Positions 52,484 through 62,154 of a stretch of 64,000 nt of DNA are shown here, in pieces (the first letter of the stretch is position 1; each line of letters begins with the position of its first letter). The position numbers and the translations under genes were made by a program. Source of the stretch: Leptospira kanakyensis (lineage in GTDB: Bacteria > Spirochaetota > Leptospiria > Leptospirales > Leptospiraceae); assembly GCF_004769235.1 (NCBI RefSeq), contig NZ_RQFG01000019.1, forward strand, positions 124,001 through 188,000, in the 5' to 3' direction. Below the pieces are notes generated by a model that saw nothing but the letters and a program-made list of their open reading frames with translations, made no database searches and had not been told where the DNA came from.

Positions 52484-54427
52484 ATGCAGAGAGTTCTTTT
52501 TCTCCTTTTTGACTTTTTATTCTTTATAGGTTTTTTAAGTCTTTTTTTTGGAGAAACAAATCAGAAGTTTTTTAGAAACGATGCGATTGGTTTAGGAGTT
52601 TTTCTTTTTTTAATTTATTTTTTTTGGAATTTAAGAAAAAGAAAATACTCCTTTCTTTCTTTTTTTCATCTCCTATTTGTTATTTTATTATCCAACTTTG
52701 TTTTTTTTAAATTAGCAGAGTATGATCCCATTCAGCTGTTGCCAGAAAAATTGGCAATTAAGCTAACTATGTTCTTTTGGGCCTGCGTCCTACTTTATTA
52801 TCATACAAAATCTTCAGAAAAAGAATTCCTAACTTTCGGTAGTATATTAGCAGTCCTTCCTTGTTTTGTGACTTCCAATTTTATGAGTTATCCAGTGGTT
52901 CCTATTGGATTCGCACTTGCTTTGGTAATCCGAAACCAGGAATCCATTTATGAAAATTTCACCTGGCTTTTGCTTTTATCTACTTTCGCATTTGTTTACT
53001 GGATCATCAAAGACTGGTATGACGACTTTGCTTTAATCAGAATTTTGTTACTTTTCGAAGTGATGGTTTTTGTTTCTTTCGCTAGAACTTGGAAAGATTC
53101 TATGAAACAAACCATCGTGGATGGCCTACTTTTGGTGTTTTTGATTAACGCCGTCATTTTGGCTATTAAGATGTTTCTGGAACCAAATTTTAGAATTAGT
53201 AACTATCGTGAGGACTTATTCCTAATTCCGGTGAGCCTAATAGGATCAAATTCCTTTTTAGTATTGGGTCTTGCTGTTCATTCCATCAGGTCTGAAAATC
53301 GTTTTAAAAATTTATTCTATTTTGCTGTTCTAATCTTTGCTTCTCTTTTACTAATGATTTCCGTTTCAAGGATTTCCATTTTGTCTGTAGGGTTACTTGC
53401 TTTTATCATTATCTGGAACCAAAGATCAAGGTCAGTAAGAAAGTTTCTTTCGATTTTCGCAGTCCCTGTGATTGTGGTTTACCTAATAATTTTACTTTAT
53501 TCAGAAAAAACTTTATTTGATCTAGGAACTATTGGAATCCGATTTTCTATATGGAAACTTCATCTGTTTTCAACAATTGCAAATGCACCATTGTTTGGAC
53601 TTGGGTTCAATCCAGAGAAAATCATTCCATTTTTAGACATTAGATATTTATCTTTAGCTGACTTTCGTTTTGTCCAGGACTATATCATTCATTTTCATAC
53701 CTTTCCATTGGCGCACAATTTGTATTTTCAGATATTAAGTTCAGTTGGCATTGTCGGGCTTTTACTCTTTTTTTATTTTCTTCTCATCTATTTGTTTCGT
53801 TTTGCGAAAAGTCATTCTGAGTATTCAGCCAAAGATAAACTTTTGTTTTTTATACTTATAGTTTGGCTAGTTCATGAATTTATGGACTTCAGTAGTTTAG
53901 AAGTGGCAAATGTCTTTTTTTGGGGAATGGTTCTTGTTGGGATTAATAAAACAAACAAAAATGAAAGTAATCAATCCAAACCAATCAAACAGATATTTTC
54001 GAAAACTTTTTTAGTTTTTTCGCTTTTGATGCTTATCTCATTCTCTTTACGTTTCGGGTTTGTGGAACAATCAATCTTTAAATACCACAAGGACGTACAA
54101 CTTTCTACTTTTTATGAATTTCAACCAAAGAACACTGGTTTTGTAAAAAAAATTGAAAATCAAAACTTAAGTCTTTTGAAAAATTGGAAAATACAATTTC
54201 TTGGTGCAAGATATTTTTTTCTGGAACTTGCATTAGCAAAAAATACTGAGTTAGAACCTAGTTTACTTGTGCAATGTTTTCAGACTATGCCTCGTCAGGA
54301 ACTCTGCGCAGCAAACCTAATGACCTATGTTTTAAAACAAAAGAATATGGATAACGCATTGATTCTGAGCCGTTATCTCCTATCAGCAAAAGATCCATTT
54401 GGAATCTATACTCGGGACTTTTTATGA
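52484..54427 (+). CDS. O-antigen ligase/polymerase-like membrane protein
   Basis: About 647 aa with roughly a dozen hydrophobic segments. The region SRISILSVG, then FGLGFNPEKI and the late AHNLYFQILSSVGIVGL match the Wzy_C (WaaL/Wzy) superfamily, including the histidine loop before a helix. I use the ATG at 52484, one base after the previous stop; a frame from 52367 would overlap it by over 100 bases. Because a separate EpsG-type Wzy exists, a ligase role (joining polymer to lipid A core) is plausible. The soluble C-terminus after about residue 530 is unassigned. Confidence 0.72.
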   Translation: MQRVLFLLFDFLFFIGFLSLFFGETNQKFFRNDAIGLGVFLFLIYFFWNLRKRKYSFLSFFHLLFVILLSNFVFFKLAEYDPIQLLPEKLAIKLTMFFWACVLLYYHTKSSEKEFLTFGSILAVLPCFVTSNFMSYPVVPIGFALALVIRNQESIYENFTWLLLLSTFAFVYWIIKDWYDDFALIRILLLFEVMVFVSFARTWKDSMKQTIVDGLLLVFLINAVILAIKMFLEPNFRISNYREDLFLIPVSLIGSNSFLVLGLAVHSIRSENRFKNLFYFAVLIFASLLLMISVSRISILSVGLLAFIIIWNQRSRSVRKFLSIFAVPVIVVYLIILLYSEKTLFDLGTIGIRFSIWKLHLFSTIANAPLFGLGFNPEKIIPFLDIRYLSLADFRFVQDYIIHFHTFPLAHNLYFQILSSVGIVGLLLFFYFLLIYLFRFAKSHSEYSAKDKLLFFILIVWLVHEFMDFSSLEVANVFFWGMVLVGINKTNKNESNQSKPIKQIFSKTFLVFSLLMLISFSLRFGFVEQSIFKYHKDVQLSTFYEFQPKNTGFVKKIENQNLSLLKNWKIQFLGARYFFLELALAKNTELEPSLLVQCFQTMPRQELCAANLMTYVLKQKNMDNALILSRYLLSAKDPFGIYTRDFL

Positions 54428-55566
54428 AAAAAAAGAAATCAGTCACATTCGTAATTCCTTGTTTAAACGAGGAAAAAACTTTACCTTTTGTTTTGGAAAA
54501 ACTTATTACCATCCAGAAAGATTATAAAAGTACTTATGATATAGAAATTTTGGTTTCAGACAACGGCAGTGCGGACAAATCAGTTTCCATTGCAAAAAAG
54601 TTTGGAGCAACCGTTGTTTCTGCCAAGGAAAAAGGTTACGGCTCAGCTCTTGATACCGGAATACGAAATGCAAAAGGTGAAATTATTGTTTTTGCCGATG
54701 CAGATGATACATATGATTTTTTAGAATCTCCGGCCCTTATCGAAAAGTTAATTGAGACAAATTCGGATATGGTGATTGGCTCTCGTTTGGATGGAAAGAT
54801 CCACAAAGGAGCAATGCCTTTTTTACACCGGTATTTAGGAACTCCGGTTATAAATTGGATTATCAATTTGCTTTATGCCAAAAAAACAAAAATTCGAGAT
54901 TCAAATTCTGGTTTTCGTTGTTTTAAAAAAGAAAGTTACCTGCTCTGGAACGTAAAAAGTAAGGGGATGGAGTTTGCGTCTGAGCTTCTAATCAAAGCTT
55001 TGATTCATGATTCTGCTATGTATCACGTTCCTGTTTCGTTATACCCAGATAAGGTTGGCAGAATTCCTCATTTGCGCACATGGCGTGATGGAATGAGGCA
55101 CTTACTCAGAATTTTGTTTTATGGTTCTCATTTGTTTGAACGAACAGGGATTATCATTTTTGTCCTTGCTTGGTCACAACTTCTGATTTCGGTTTTTGTT
55201 GGGAAAGTAATCTCCGTATTTGGTGCCAATTTTTATGGATTACACTCTATGTTATTGTTTTCATTTCTTTCGGTTCTTGGCCTTACACTTTGGGGGACAG
55301 GACTTCTCATTGCAACAAAACAAGTTAAGATAAGCACTGTTTATCAATTCATTTTGTCAATGGAAGAAGACAGACTTTTTTTCGTGCTTCTTAGCGGTTT
55401 GGGCATCATTGCTTTAGCTATTGTATGGATTTTTATTCAGTGGCAAAAGTCGGGATTTGTTTTTATCAATTTTGAACGTGAATTTATTGTAGCCACTAAC
55501 CTAAGTTTAACTTTGCTGATATTTGGATTACAAGCCGTTACAGCGCATATCATAAAACGAGACTAA
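54424..55566 (+). CDS. Membrane-bound GT2, ArnC/GtrB-like
   Basis: 380 aa. The catalytic GT-A domain has VTFVIPCLNEEKTL, VSDNGSADKS, KGYGSALDTGI and FADADDTYD, and a C-terminal block of about four membrane helices begins near residue 240. This is the layout of undecaprenyl-phosphate sugar synthases (GtrB/ArnC/DpgS). It overlaps the ligase-like gene by four bases. It probably charges undecaprenyl phosphate with the sugar used by the two paralogous GT-C proteins that follow. Confidence 0.82.
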   Translation: MKKKKSVTFVIPCLNEEKTLPFVLEKLITIQKDYKSTYDIEILVSDNGSADKSVSIAKKFGATVVSAKEKGYGSALDTGIRNAKGEIIVFADADDTYDFLESPALIEKLIETNSDMVIGSRLDGKIHKGAMPFLHRYLGTPVINWIINLLYAKKTKIRDSNSGFRCFKKESYLLWNVKSKGMEFASELLIKALIHDSAMYHVPVSLYPDKVGRIPHLRTWRDGMRHLLRILFYGSHLFERTGIIIFVLAWSQLLISVFVGKVISVFGANFYGLHSMLLFSFLSVLGLTLWGTGLLIATKQVKISTVYQFILSMEEDRLFFVLLSGLGIIALAIVWIFIQWQKSGFVFINFEREFIVATNLSLTLLIFGLQAVTAHIIKRD

Positions 55567-55567
55567 A

Positions 55568-57097
55568 ATGGGTTTTCCCAAAAGGGTTTGTATTTATTTT
55601 TTTATCATTTTAATCCCATTGTTTTATCGATGGAAGTGGAATGATAGTTCTGTTTTTATCTCTAGCGATCCTGAAATCAAATACTATCAAGTATTAAATA
55701 GTCTAGCAGGTGGTTCCGCAGAAGAGTGTTATTTCCCTGCAAAGGAACTGGGTTTTGAAGTATCAATGATTCCATTTGGATATCCTTGGGCTTTCTTTCT
55801 AAAAAATGGGAATTGTGTTTTTCAGTATCCAGTTTTGTTTACTTGGATTCAAAAGTTAATTTTACTCGTTGTATCGATTAAGTGGATCACTTATATTCCA
55901 ATATTTTTCTTTTTTTTAAATTTTCTTCTTTTGGATCGGATCTTAAATAAATATGAAAAAAGGGGAATTTTTATTCTTCTTTCTACTATATTCATTCAAT
56001 GTTTAACACCAATATTTCTTTCTTCACTGGATTATTCGGAACTCACTTTAACAAATTTTTTCCTTTTAGCGGCCATTCTTTCTTACCTTGAATTTCAAGA
56101 TAAAAGTGAATTTCGATATGGTTTACTTTTGGCCGTTGCCATTGTTTTTAATTTCCAACTCCGGCCGGAGTCATCAATAGCACTCATTATATTTTTAGGA
56201 ATTTCATTTGTTAAAACTCAGAATCAAATTAGTTTAATTAAAAAATTAATTCCTTATATTTTATTATGTATTGGATTACAAACTTTATTCTTTCTCTGGA
56301 ACCATGATGTATATGGACATTTCCTTGGTATGAGAGGATTGAATACCGTTACAGATATGGAGTCGGGAAATTTACAGAGGGATCTCGGTAGGGAATGGAT
56401 TGCCGATCTATGGGGTAATGATTTTAAAATTGGAATTTTTAAAGGTTATCCAATTCTTTTTTTGGCAACACTTCCGTTATGGTGGGAAAAAAAATCTGCA
56501 ATATTTCCATTTCTTATTTCTGGTGTAGTCTTCATTCTTTTGTTACCTATTATATCTCCTTACCGAGCTGGTGTGGATATATTTGGGATGCGATATTTTG
56601 AGAGTGGTATTTACATATTAATGATCGGAGTTTTTCTCTCCTTAGGAAAAAAACAGTTTAAGTTCCCTGTTTATCTCCTTTTTTTACCATTGGTATATTT
56701 TTCATATAAGTCGGATACAAGGGCAATCAAACAATGGTCGTCTTCGGCAAAGTTATACCATCAAGTAATGGATCAGATTGACCAGATCAATCCAGATCTA
56801 ATTGTACAACGTGGTTTATCTATTTCTTATTTAGTGGGTTATAGTTATGTAAAATACCCGCAACTTGCAATATATTCCAATGATGACTGGTTAAAAATAG
56901 AGAATCAGCTGCAAAATAAAGCTCCGAGGATTTTGTATTTAGAGTGGGAAGGCAATCAATTGGTTAATGCTGAATTTCCCTCTGCCATTTGGAAGGAAAA
57001 GTTTGATATCAATTTTAATTTAAATCCTGTGAAGTATAAAATTCATTCAGAATATTCCTTAGCACATTTTAAAGGGTCTCTTTTAGAAAAGAAGTAA
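55568..57097 (+). CDS. GT-C-like membrane protein, paralogue A
   Basis: 509 aa, about eleven hydrophobic segments. The first loop holds SSDPEIKYYQVLNSL and later FGYPWAF and CVFQYPVLFTWI. The same pattern (SDSQIKLYQT, FRYPWTV, CVFQYPSFFAQ) recurs in the next gene, so the two are tandem duplicates. They resemble the LA_3751/LA_3752-type putative glycosyltransferases of Leptospira, as far as I remember that family. Likely a periplasmic-facing transferase using a polyprenyl-phosphate sugar. One base overlaps the next gene. Confidence 0.7.
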   Translation: MGFPKRVCIYFFIILIPLFYRWKWNDSSVFISSDPEIKYYQVLNSLAGGSAEECYFPAKELGFEVSMIPFGYPWAFFLKNGNCVFQYPVLFTWIQKLILLVVSIKWITYIPIFFFFLNFLLLDRILNKYEKRGIFILLSTIFIQCLTPIFLSSLDYSELTLTNFFLLAAILSYLEFQDKSEFRYGLLLAVAIVFNFQLRPESSIALIIFLGISFVKTQNQISLIKKLIPYILLCIGLQTLFFLWNHDVYGHFLGMRGLNTVTDMESGNLQRDLGREWIADLWGNDFKIGIFKGYPILFLATLPLWWEKKSAIFPFLISGVVFILLLPIISPYRAGVDIFGMRYFESGIYILMIGVFLSLGKKQFKFPVYLLFLPLVYFSYKSDTRAIKQWSSSAKLYHQVMDQIDQINPDLIVQRGLSISYLVGYSYVKYPQLAIYSNDDWLKIENQLQNKAPRILYLEWEGNQLVNAEFPSAIWKEKFDINFNLNPVKYKIHSEYSLAHFKGSLLEKK

Positions 57098-58710
57098 TGA
57101 AGAACCCTATGGATTGGTTAAACAAAGTTCAACAATTACTCATTAGTAAAAATTTTCTTCTGTTTGTATTGGTTTTATTTGTCGGTAATTTGGTTTATAA
57201 GAGGATTGTTTGGGATAGTGGGATCAGTCCATTAATACAGTCTGATTCTCAGATCAAACTTTATCAAACTATAGAATACAGAGATAGGGGGATTCATTCC
57301 CATCAATGTTTTGCCAAACATCAGGATTTTGATGAAAACTATAGATTTTATCCTTTTCGATATCCATGGACTGTTTTTACTACAGATGACTTCGGTATAA
57401 AACACTGTGTTTTTCAATATCCTAGTTTTTTTGCTCAAACGTTTGCTTTATTACCGATACCGTATCGATTGTTCAATGGAATCATACTTCTTTTATATCT
57501 GATTTTAGGTTTCTTTGTTGTATTAAGTGTTCGATCTCTTTTCGAAATTAAACAAACTAACTATTTGGCTTTAGCGGGTCTTTTGTTTTTGGTCGGATAT
57601 GGAATTTCAAGTGCCATTGAATTTTCTGAAAGTATCCCTGCACAATTGCTGTTATTATCGTTTTTCTTTGTGGTGTTTCGATTAGAAAATAATCAATACA
57701 TATCTTTACCTTTCCAGTTTTTGTTTGGGTTTTTTGGAGCTGTTTCGATATTTCTCCGTTCCGAATCACTAATGTTTATTGGAATTCTTGGATTAATGGT
57801 TCTATATCGTAACCGAAAGAAGTTTTTCGTTTCTTTAGTTAAGTATATGCCATTAATCATTGGATTTATTTTGGCATTCGCATTGCTCGGATACTACAAT
57901 TTCACTGAGTTTCAGGAAATCTTAGGTGTTCGAAGTAAAGTTAGTTTTGCCGATTTTTCGAGATTGGATTTAAATCATCGATTTCACTTAATCCAAGAGT
58001 TCTTTTTGGGAAATGCAGACCGAATTGGTTTTATATTCTACTGTTTTCCTATCTTGATTCTGATCGTTTATTCATGTTTTAAATTAAAATTATCACAGCT
58101 TCAGAAATTGATTATCACTGTAACTCTAACATCCTTTGTTACTGTTGTTATTCTTAGTCCATATTCTTCAGGTGGTTTGTATTTAGGTTTACGATTTACG
58201 GAATTCTCTTATTTACTATTTTCCATATTCGTAATCTCCTTACTTTCTACTATATCTATACAAAAAGAACGACAAATTGTTATTCTTTTGATCCTGCTTC
58301 AAATTGGGTTAGGTCTCTATCACGTAAGAAGAAATTTTAAAACGATAGATTTTGTTAAAAAATATCATGAGATTTTTCAGGCAAAATTAAGTGAACAACC
58401 TGACTCGCCAGTAGTTCACTTAAGTGTATTTGATTTGCTCTTAATTTCTGATTCGTTCTTAAAAAAGCCACATTGGATTGCAAACAAACAATCTGAATTT
58501 AATACTTTAGAATCAAAGTTTATGAAATCTGGAGTAAAAAAGTTTCAGGTTTTCTTTTATGATTTTAAACCACCTAAAGATGATAATGTGACTGAGGGAT
58601 TCTATGAGGAATGGATTGATACTAAATATGAGATACGTTCAAATTATTATCAAAAAGTTTCGGATGAAGAAATTGCCGGATTTAGACTGATGCTTTGGGA
58701 AAAAAAATAA
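57097..58710 (+). CDS. GT-C-like membrane protein, paralogue B
   Basis: 537 aa, similar in layout to the previous protein, with the shared first-loop motifs SDSQIKLYQT, FRYPWTVF and CVFQYPSFF and a paired RSESLMFIG versus RPESSIALI later on. About a dozen hydrophobic segments and a soluble C-terminal tail. The two paralogues may add related sugars, or one may be specialised. It converges with the minus-strand gene 11 bases after its stop. Confidence 0.7.
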   Translation: MKNPMDWLNKVQQLLISKNFLLFVLVLFVGNLVYKRIVWDSGISPLIQSDSQIKLYQTIEYRDRGIHSHQCFAKHQDFDENYRFYPFRYPWTVFTTDDFGIKHCVFQYPSFFAQTFALLPIPYRLFNGIILLLYLILGFFVVLSVRSLFEIKQTNYLALAGLLFLVGYGISSAIEFSESIPAQLLLLSFFFVVFRLENNQYISLPFQFLFGFFGAVSIFLRSESLMFIGILGLMVLYRNRKKFFVSLVKYMPLIIGFILAFALLGYYNFTEFQEILGVRSKVSFADFSRLDLNHRFHLIQEFFLGNADRIGFIFYCFPILILIVYSCFKLKLSQLQKLIITVTLTSFVTVVILSPYSSGGLYLGLRFTEFSYLLFSIFVISLLSTISIQKERQIVILLILLQIGLGLYHVRRNFKTIDFVKKYHEIFQAKLSEQPDSPVVHLSVFDLLLISDSFLKKPHWIANKQSEFNTLESKFMKSGVKKFQVFFYDFKPPKDDNVTEGFYEEWIDTKYEIRSNYYQKVSDEEIAGFRLMLWEKK

Positions 58711-58721
58711 AATGATTCAGT

Positions 58722-60173
58722 TTACTTATAGTAGAGATCACAACCTTTTAAAGGTGTCGTTTTATTTTTGAATTTTTCTTTTACAAAAACTTGAAGTGGC
58801 AAAATAAAATCCTGATTTAGTGATTCGTCTTTGTCTGCCGTTTCTAAAGTAGTATCATTACACCATTGAATATATTTCACATCTTTTACCTCAAACATAA
58901 CCTTCGAAATATCAACGGCAAAGTTTTTAGAAAATAGCGGATCAATATAGTTTACAGGTTGTACATATTCTGTCGGACTGAGTTGGTTCAAAAAAATGTA
59001 AGTGGCGTGTACTCCGCTGGCTACAAATACAGTTCCTTCTCCCAAGCTCTTTATTTTATCAGCAATAATCCGACTATGATCTGGAATGTGTGAAAGGTCT
59101 TTTTTCCACCGGATGCTAATCGAGTTCCAAGAGTATAAGACCAAAACTAAAGCAAAAAGCGACAGCTGCCATGATACTTTTCTAGCAGGTGTTGCAAGAA
59201 TTGCCAGTGGTGGTATTAGTGCCAAGAAATAGTGTTGGAAATAATAACCTGTATAACTTGCTCCAAGAAGAGCCGTGAGTGTTAGGGCCACTAAAGCAAT
59301 TTTATAGGAAGAAAATTTTCGATCAGAAAGTAAGGTTATAAAACCAAGGAAAAGCAGAGGCCAAAAAAGCCTGAGTAGAACTCCGAAAGGAAAGCCTATG
59401 GTTTCATTTGGTTGGTGTTTGGAAGATACGGTTAAGAGGGCATCAAAAAATTCTTGTGTGTGCCCAAGAAAAAAATAAACCAAAATACTCGTACCAATAG
59501 GAATGATAAAGGTACTCATTTCTAGACAGACTTGGAAAAGGGAGGTGGATTTGGATCTTTTCCAAAGGGCGTACATTCCCAAGAATACAACATCGAAAAA
59601 AATTATGTATTTGATTAAAAAGGCAAAACCCAAAAAGAAAAAGGAAGTTGCTTTTGAATTCTTTCGAAAAAACAAAGAAATCCCAAGCCATTCATAGAAT
59701 AAAAAGTATATTTCCGAATTGGCTGACAAACCTGATGACAATCTAGAAAAAAAATACAATACTAGGATTCCACAAAACAACCTCTGGATCCAAGTTTGAT
59801 TTTTCACAAAAGTAGAAACTACCATTGCTAAACCGAGGAGATGGAGAAAAGAAGTCCACCGTAAGACCTCTGTATCATAAGGCAAAACTAACAAAGAAAC
59901 GGCATGGATCAAATAAATGCCAATAGGTTTGATATCCCAAAGATCTAAATAAGGAATTTTTCCGAGTAGGATGCCTTTGCCAATGATGAAGTAGGTAATT
60001 TCGTCCCAGTCCAAAACAGAGACGGGGAAGGTAAAATATCGAAATGTATATCCAAAGAGCCCAAGGACTATCCCTAAGCTAAGAACCTGTGGTATTTTCA
60101 GTTCCCGATTCTCAAAAAGATTTGTTACAAAGACAAAACAAGATCGGAGTAATTTTACTATTTCAGATTTCAC
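58722..60173 (-). CDS. GT39-like membrane glycosyltransferase
   Basis: 483 aa GT-C protein with the acidic first loop VLDWDEITYFIIGKG and LWDIKPIGIYLIH, which resembles the DWDE/KPP loop of ArnT and protein mannosyltransferase families. About eleven hydrophobic segments and a C-terminal soluble part. It reads away from the right-hand cluster, downstream of the frameshifted GT-C gene (75-base gap), probably in one transcript. The acceptor and sugar are unknown. Confidence 0.75.
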   Translation of the reverse strand: MKSEIVKLLRSCFVFVTNLFENRELKIPQVLSLGIVLGLFGYTFRYFTFPVSVLDWDEITYFIIGKGILLGKIPYLDLWDIKPIGIYLIHAVSLLVLPYDTEVLRWTSFLHLLGLAMVVSTFVKNQTWIQRLFCGILVLYFFSRLSSGLSANSEIYFLFYEWLGISLFFRKNSKATSFFFLGFAFLIKYIIFFDVVFLGMYALWKRSKSTSLFQVCLEMSTFIIPIGTSILVYFFLGHTQEFFDALLTVSSKHQPNETIGFPFGVLLRLFWPLLFLGFITLLSDRKFSSYKIALVALTLTALLGASYTGYYFQHYFLALIPPLAILATPARKVSWQLSLFALVLVLYSWNSISIRWKKDLSHIPDHSRIIADKIKSLGEGTVFVASGVHATYIFLNQLSPTEYVQPVNYIDPLFSKNFAVDISKVMFEVKDVKYIQWCNDTTLETADKDESLNQDFILPLQVFVKEKFKNKTTPLKGCDLYYK

Positions 60174-60248
60174 TTATGATCCTATGAATAGATATTTTAG
60201 AATCTTATCCTAAGTCTACTGAATTTCGAATCTTTGTTTTTTTCTTTT

Positions 60249-60443
60249 TCATTTTGGATTGTATTCAAATACTTCTAACTCTCCTAACGTAAGGATGGCA
60301 TAAGGAGTCGTCTTATTTACCCTTAATTCTAAGTGATCTGTATTCCAATCTTGTATGTGGATATTCATAGATGGAACCAAAAATAGCAAACCAGTCTGAA
60401 AGTATTCGAGTGCATTTAAGGCGTAAATATCTTTTGATATCAT
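60249..60443 (-). pseudogene. Displaced C-terminal piece of the GT-C gene upstream
   Basis: 64-aa frame overlapping the stop of the 520-aa protein by four bases (ATGA). It can be extended without a stop into the upstream gene as far as the T5 tract 60489-60493 (A5 on the coding strand); this extension reads like protein (QKLTISPKSIQNKLYTS), while the end of the 520-aa frame (LSRTNCTHQ) looks random. The simplest view is that a single-base deletion in the A run split one gene of about 584 codons. A genuine coupled small gene is the alternative. Confidence 0.55.
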
Positions 60444-62002
60444 TGATGTGTACAGTTTGTTCTGGATAGATTTGGGTGAAATGGTAAGTTTTTGAAATCA
60501 ATTGATTTTGCAAAATTACTTTCATAAGAGCAACTGTTCCAGAGTGAAACCATTTCTTTTTGATTCGCACCAAAATACTGGACGTAAAAAGAAAAAATGA
60601 GAAGGGTTGAAACCACAATTTGATAGATGCGATTTTTCCAAATGGCAAGTGGGATCATAGAAAATGTTAAAATGGAATAGAGATTGATATCGGTTAAGAA
60701 CCGAGCACCATAGGAATGACCTCCTTCCCAATATACATATTTTGCATAAAACAAAACTAAAAAAACTTCAGGCAAAAGAAGGCAAACGAACAAACCTTTA
60801 TTTTTAATTTTGGGAAAGTAGAATAGTGGCAAAAGTAAAATTGGAGAAAAAATATAATATCCGAATCCTGGGCTAAAGGTTAGGCCAAATAGTCCTTCCC
60901 ACAAGGGTTTCGAAAATAAATCAGAATGACCAACATAGGAATAAGCAATCTTGTGTAACGAATATCCACCCAAAAAATGTTGGTAGTAGGAATCGTTTAA
61001 TAAACCGAAAAACAAAAGTGTAATTGAAAAAGAAATGAGTGCTAGGAAGAAAGACCATTTGAATTTTTTAAATTTTGTGATTAACACTACCACGGGAAAG
61101 GTTAATAGGAAAATTGAACTTGGTCTTGAATAAATTAATATTCCCGCAAAAAGACCAATGAGTAAAAATCTAAGATGATGATTGTTTTCCAGAAAAACTA
61201 AGTATAAAATCAAACCAAGTAAAAACTCAATGATTGTATGTTGCCATAATCCTTGGGACGAATTTGAGAAATGGGATGTACATAAAGAATAAATAACTAC
61301 GTACAAAAAAGATATCGCTTTTGAATTTGAAAATGGCTTTAGGCGAAGAATTAAATAAAGCAAAAAGGATGTTGCTGTGGCAAGGATTGCAGCACTGAAA
61401 CTTTCCAACCGGTAGATAGTTGGTAAAACAAAAAGAATCGAACTTGTATTTTCATAATTCATTTTTGGAATTATGGGATGGAAAAAAGAAAATGTTTTAT
61501 AAATCAGAAAGTTAAAAAAACCGGGAGTCCAGGGATAGGTAGGTAAAATTTCATTGGTTCCAGGGACTAAGAAGTAGGGTGCAACTAAGAATCCTTTTTC
61601 TTTTGGATGGGGAAGGTTTGTCATTTGTCCTTGGAGTGAAGTTAAATCGTTTTCACTAAGGAGAGTGGTAGAACCCTGATCCAAAAACAAATCAAATTTG
61701 AAATTGGTAGAAGGGTCCAACCAAAGTGGAAAGAATCGCGAAGGAATCAAATCGGATGAGGGAATTGGGTTTGTAAAAGATAGATAAAAGACAAAAAGAG
61801 AAACAAATTTTAGCAAAGTGTTACCGTTTTTCGAAAATAAAAAATAAATTAACAAACCCAAGGTGGTAAAACGGGCAAATTTGGGAGAGATAAAAAAACT
61901 CCCTGTATATAAGTAAAAAATAGAAATAAAAATCAAAAAGATGACTGCGGGAATGTATAAGAATGGTTCTATTTTTTTAGTTGTAGTCGACAAGTCTGAC
62001 AT
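60440..62002 (-). CDS. GT-C-like membrane protein, probably frameshifted at its end
   Basis: 520 aa, about a dozen hydrophobic segments; loops with LPTYPWTPGFFNFLIY, SQGLWQHTIIEF and YWEGGHSYGARFLTDI suggest a GT-C glycosyltransferase. The reading frame seems to shift near 60489-60493, so the last 18 residues or so are probably not native and the natural C-terminus is in the 60249-60443 frame. The catalytic membrane part is intact, so partial activity is possible. It is divergent from the GT-C gene at 62155. Confidence 0.68.
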   Translation of the reverse strand: MSDLSTTTKKIEPFLYIPAVIFLIFISIFYLYTGSFFISPKFARFTTLGLLIYFLFSKNGNTLLKFVSLFVFYLSFTNPIPSSDLIPSRFFPLWLDPSTNFKFDLFLDQGSTTLLSENDLTSLQGQMTNLPHPKEKGFLVAPYFLVPGTNEILPTYPWTPGFFNFLIYKTFSFFHPIIPKMNYENTSSILFVLPTIYRLESFSAAILATATSFLLYLILRLKPFSNSKAISFLYVVIYSLCTSHFSNSSQGLWQHTIIEFLLGLILYLVFLENNHHLRFLLIGLFAGILIYSRPSSIFLLTFPVVVLITKFKKFKWSFFLALISFSITLLFFGLLNDSYYQHFLGGYSLHKIAYSYVGHSDLFSKPLWEGLFGLTFSPGFGYYIFSPILLLPLFYFPKIKNKGLFVCLLLPEVFLVLFYAKYVYWEGGHSYGARFLTDINLYSILTFSMIPLAIWKNRIYQIVVSTLLIFSFYVQYFGANQKEMVSLWNSCSYESNFAKSIDFKNLPFHPNLSRTNCTHQ

Positions 62003-62104
62003 AGGAAATTTTTATCAGTTTTGTAATGATTCTTCTTTTTTGCTATCTTTTTTAAACAGTTGTTAGATTTTTTCCAAACTTATCTGGAACAAAGAGTTCC
62101 CAAT

Positions 62105-62133
62105 TTGAATTTTGAATACACAGTTTTTATACC
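62105..62133 (+). promoter_or_regulatory. Possible promoter for the last GT-C gene
   Basis: TTGAAT (62105-62110) and TATACC (62128-62133) are spaced by 17 bases in the divergent gap of 152 bases. GGAG at 62140-62143 could be the ribosome site for the ATG at 62155. Confidence 0.38.
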
Positions 62134-62154
62134 TGTTATGGAGTATGTCGAGAA

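Noticed and set aside
60313..60731. Minus-strand ORFs overlapping the GT-C gene end
   Set aside because: They lie within the coding sequence in other frames and show no family motif; only the 60249-60443 frame reads as a continuation.
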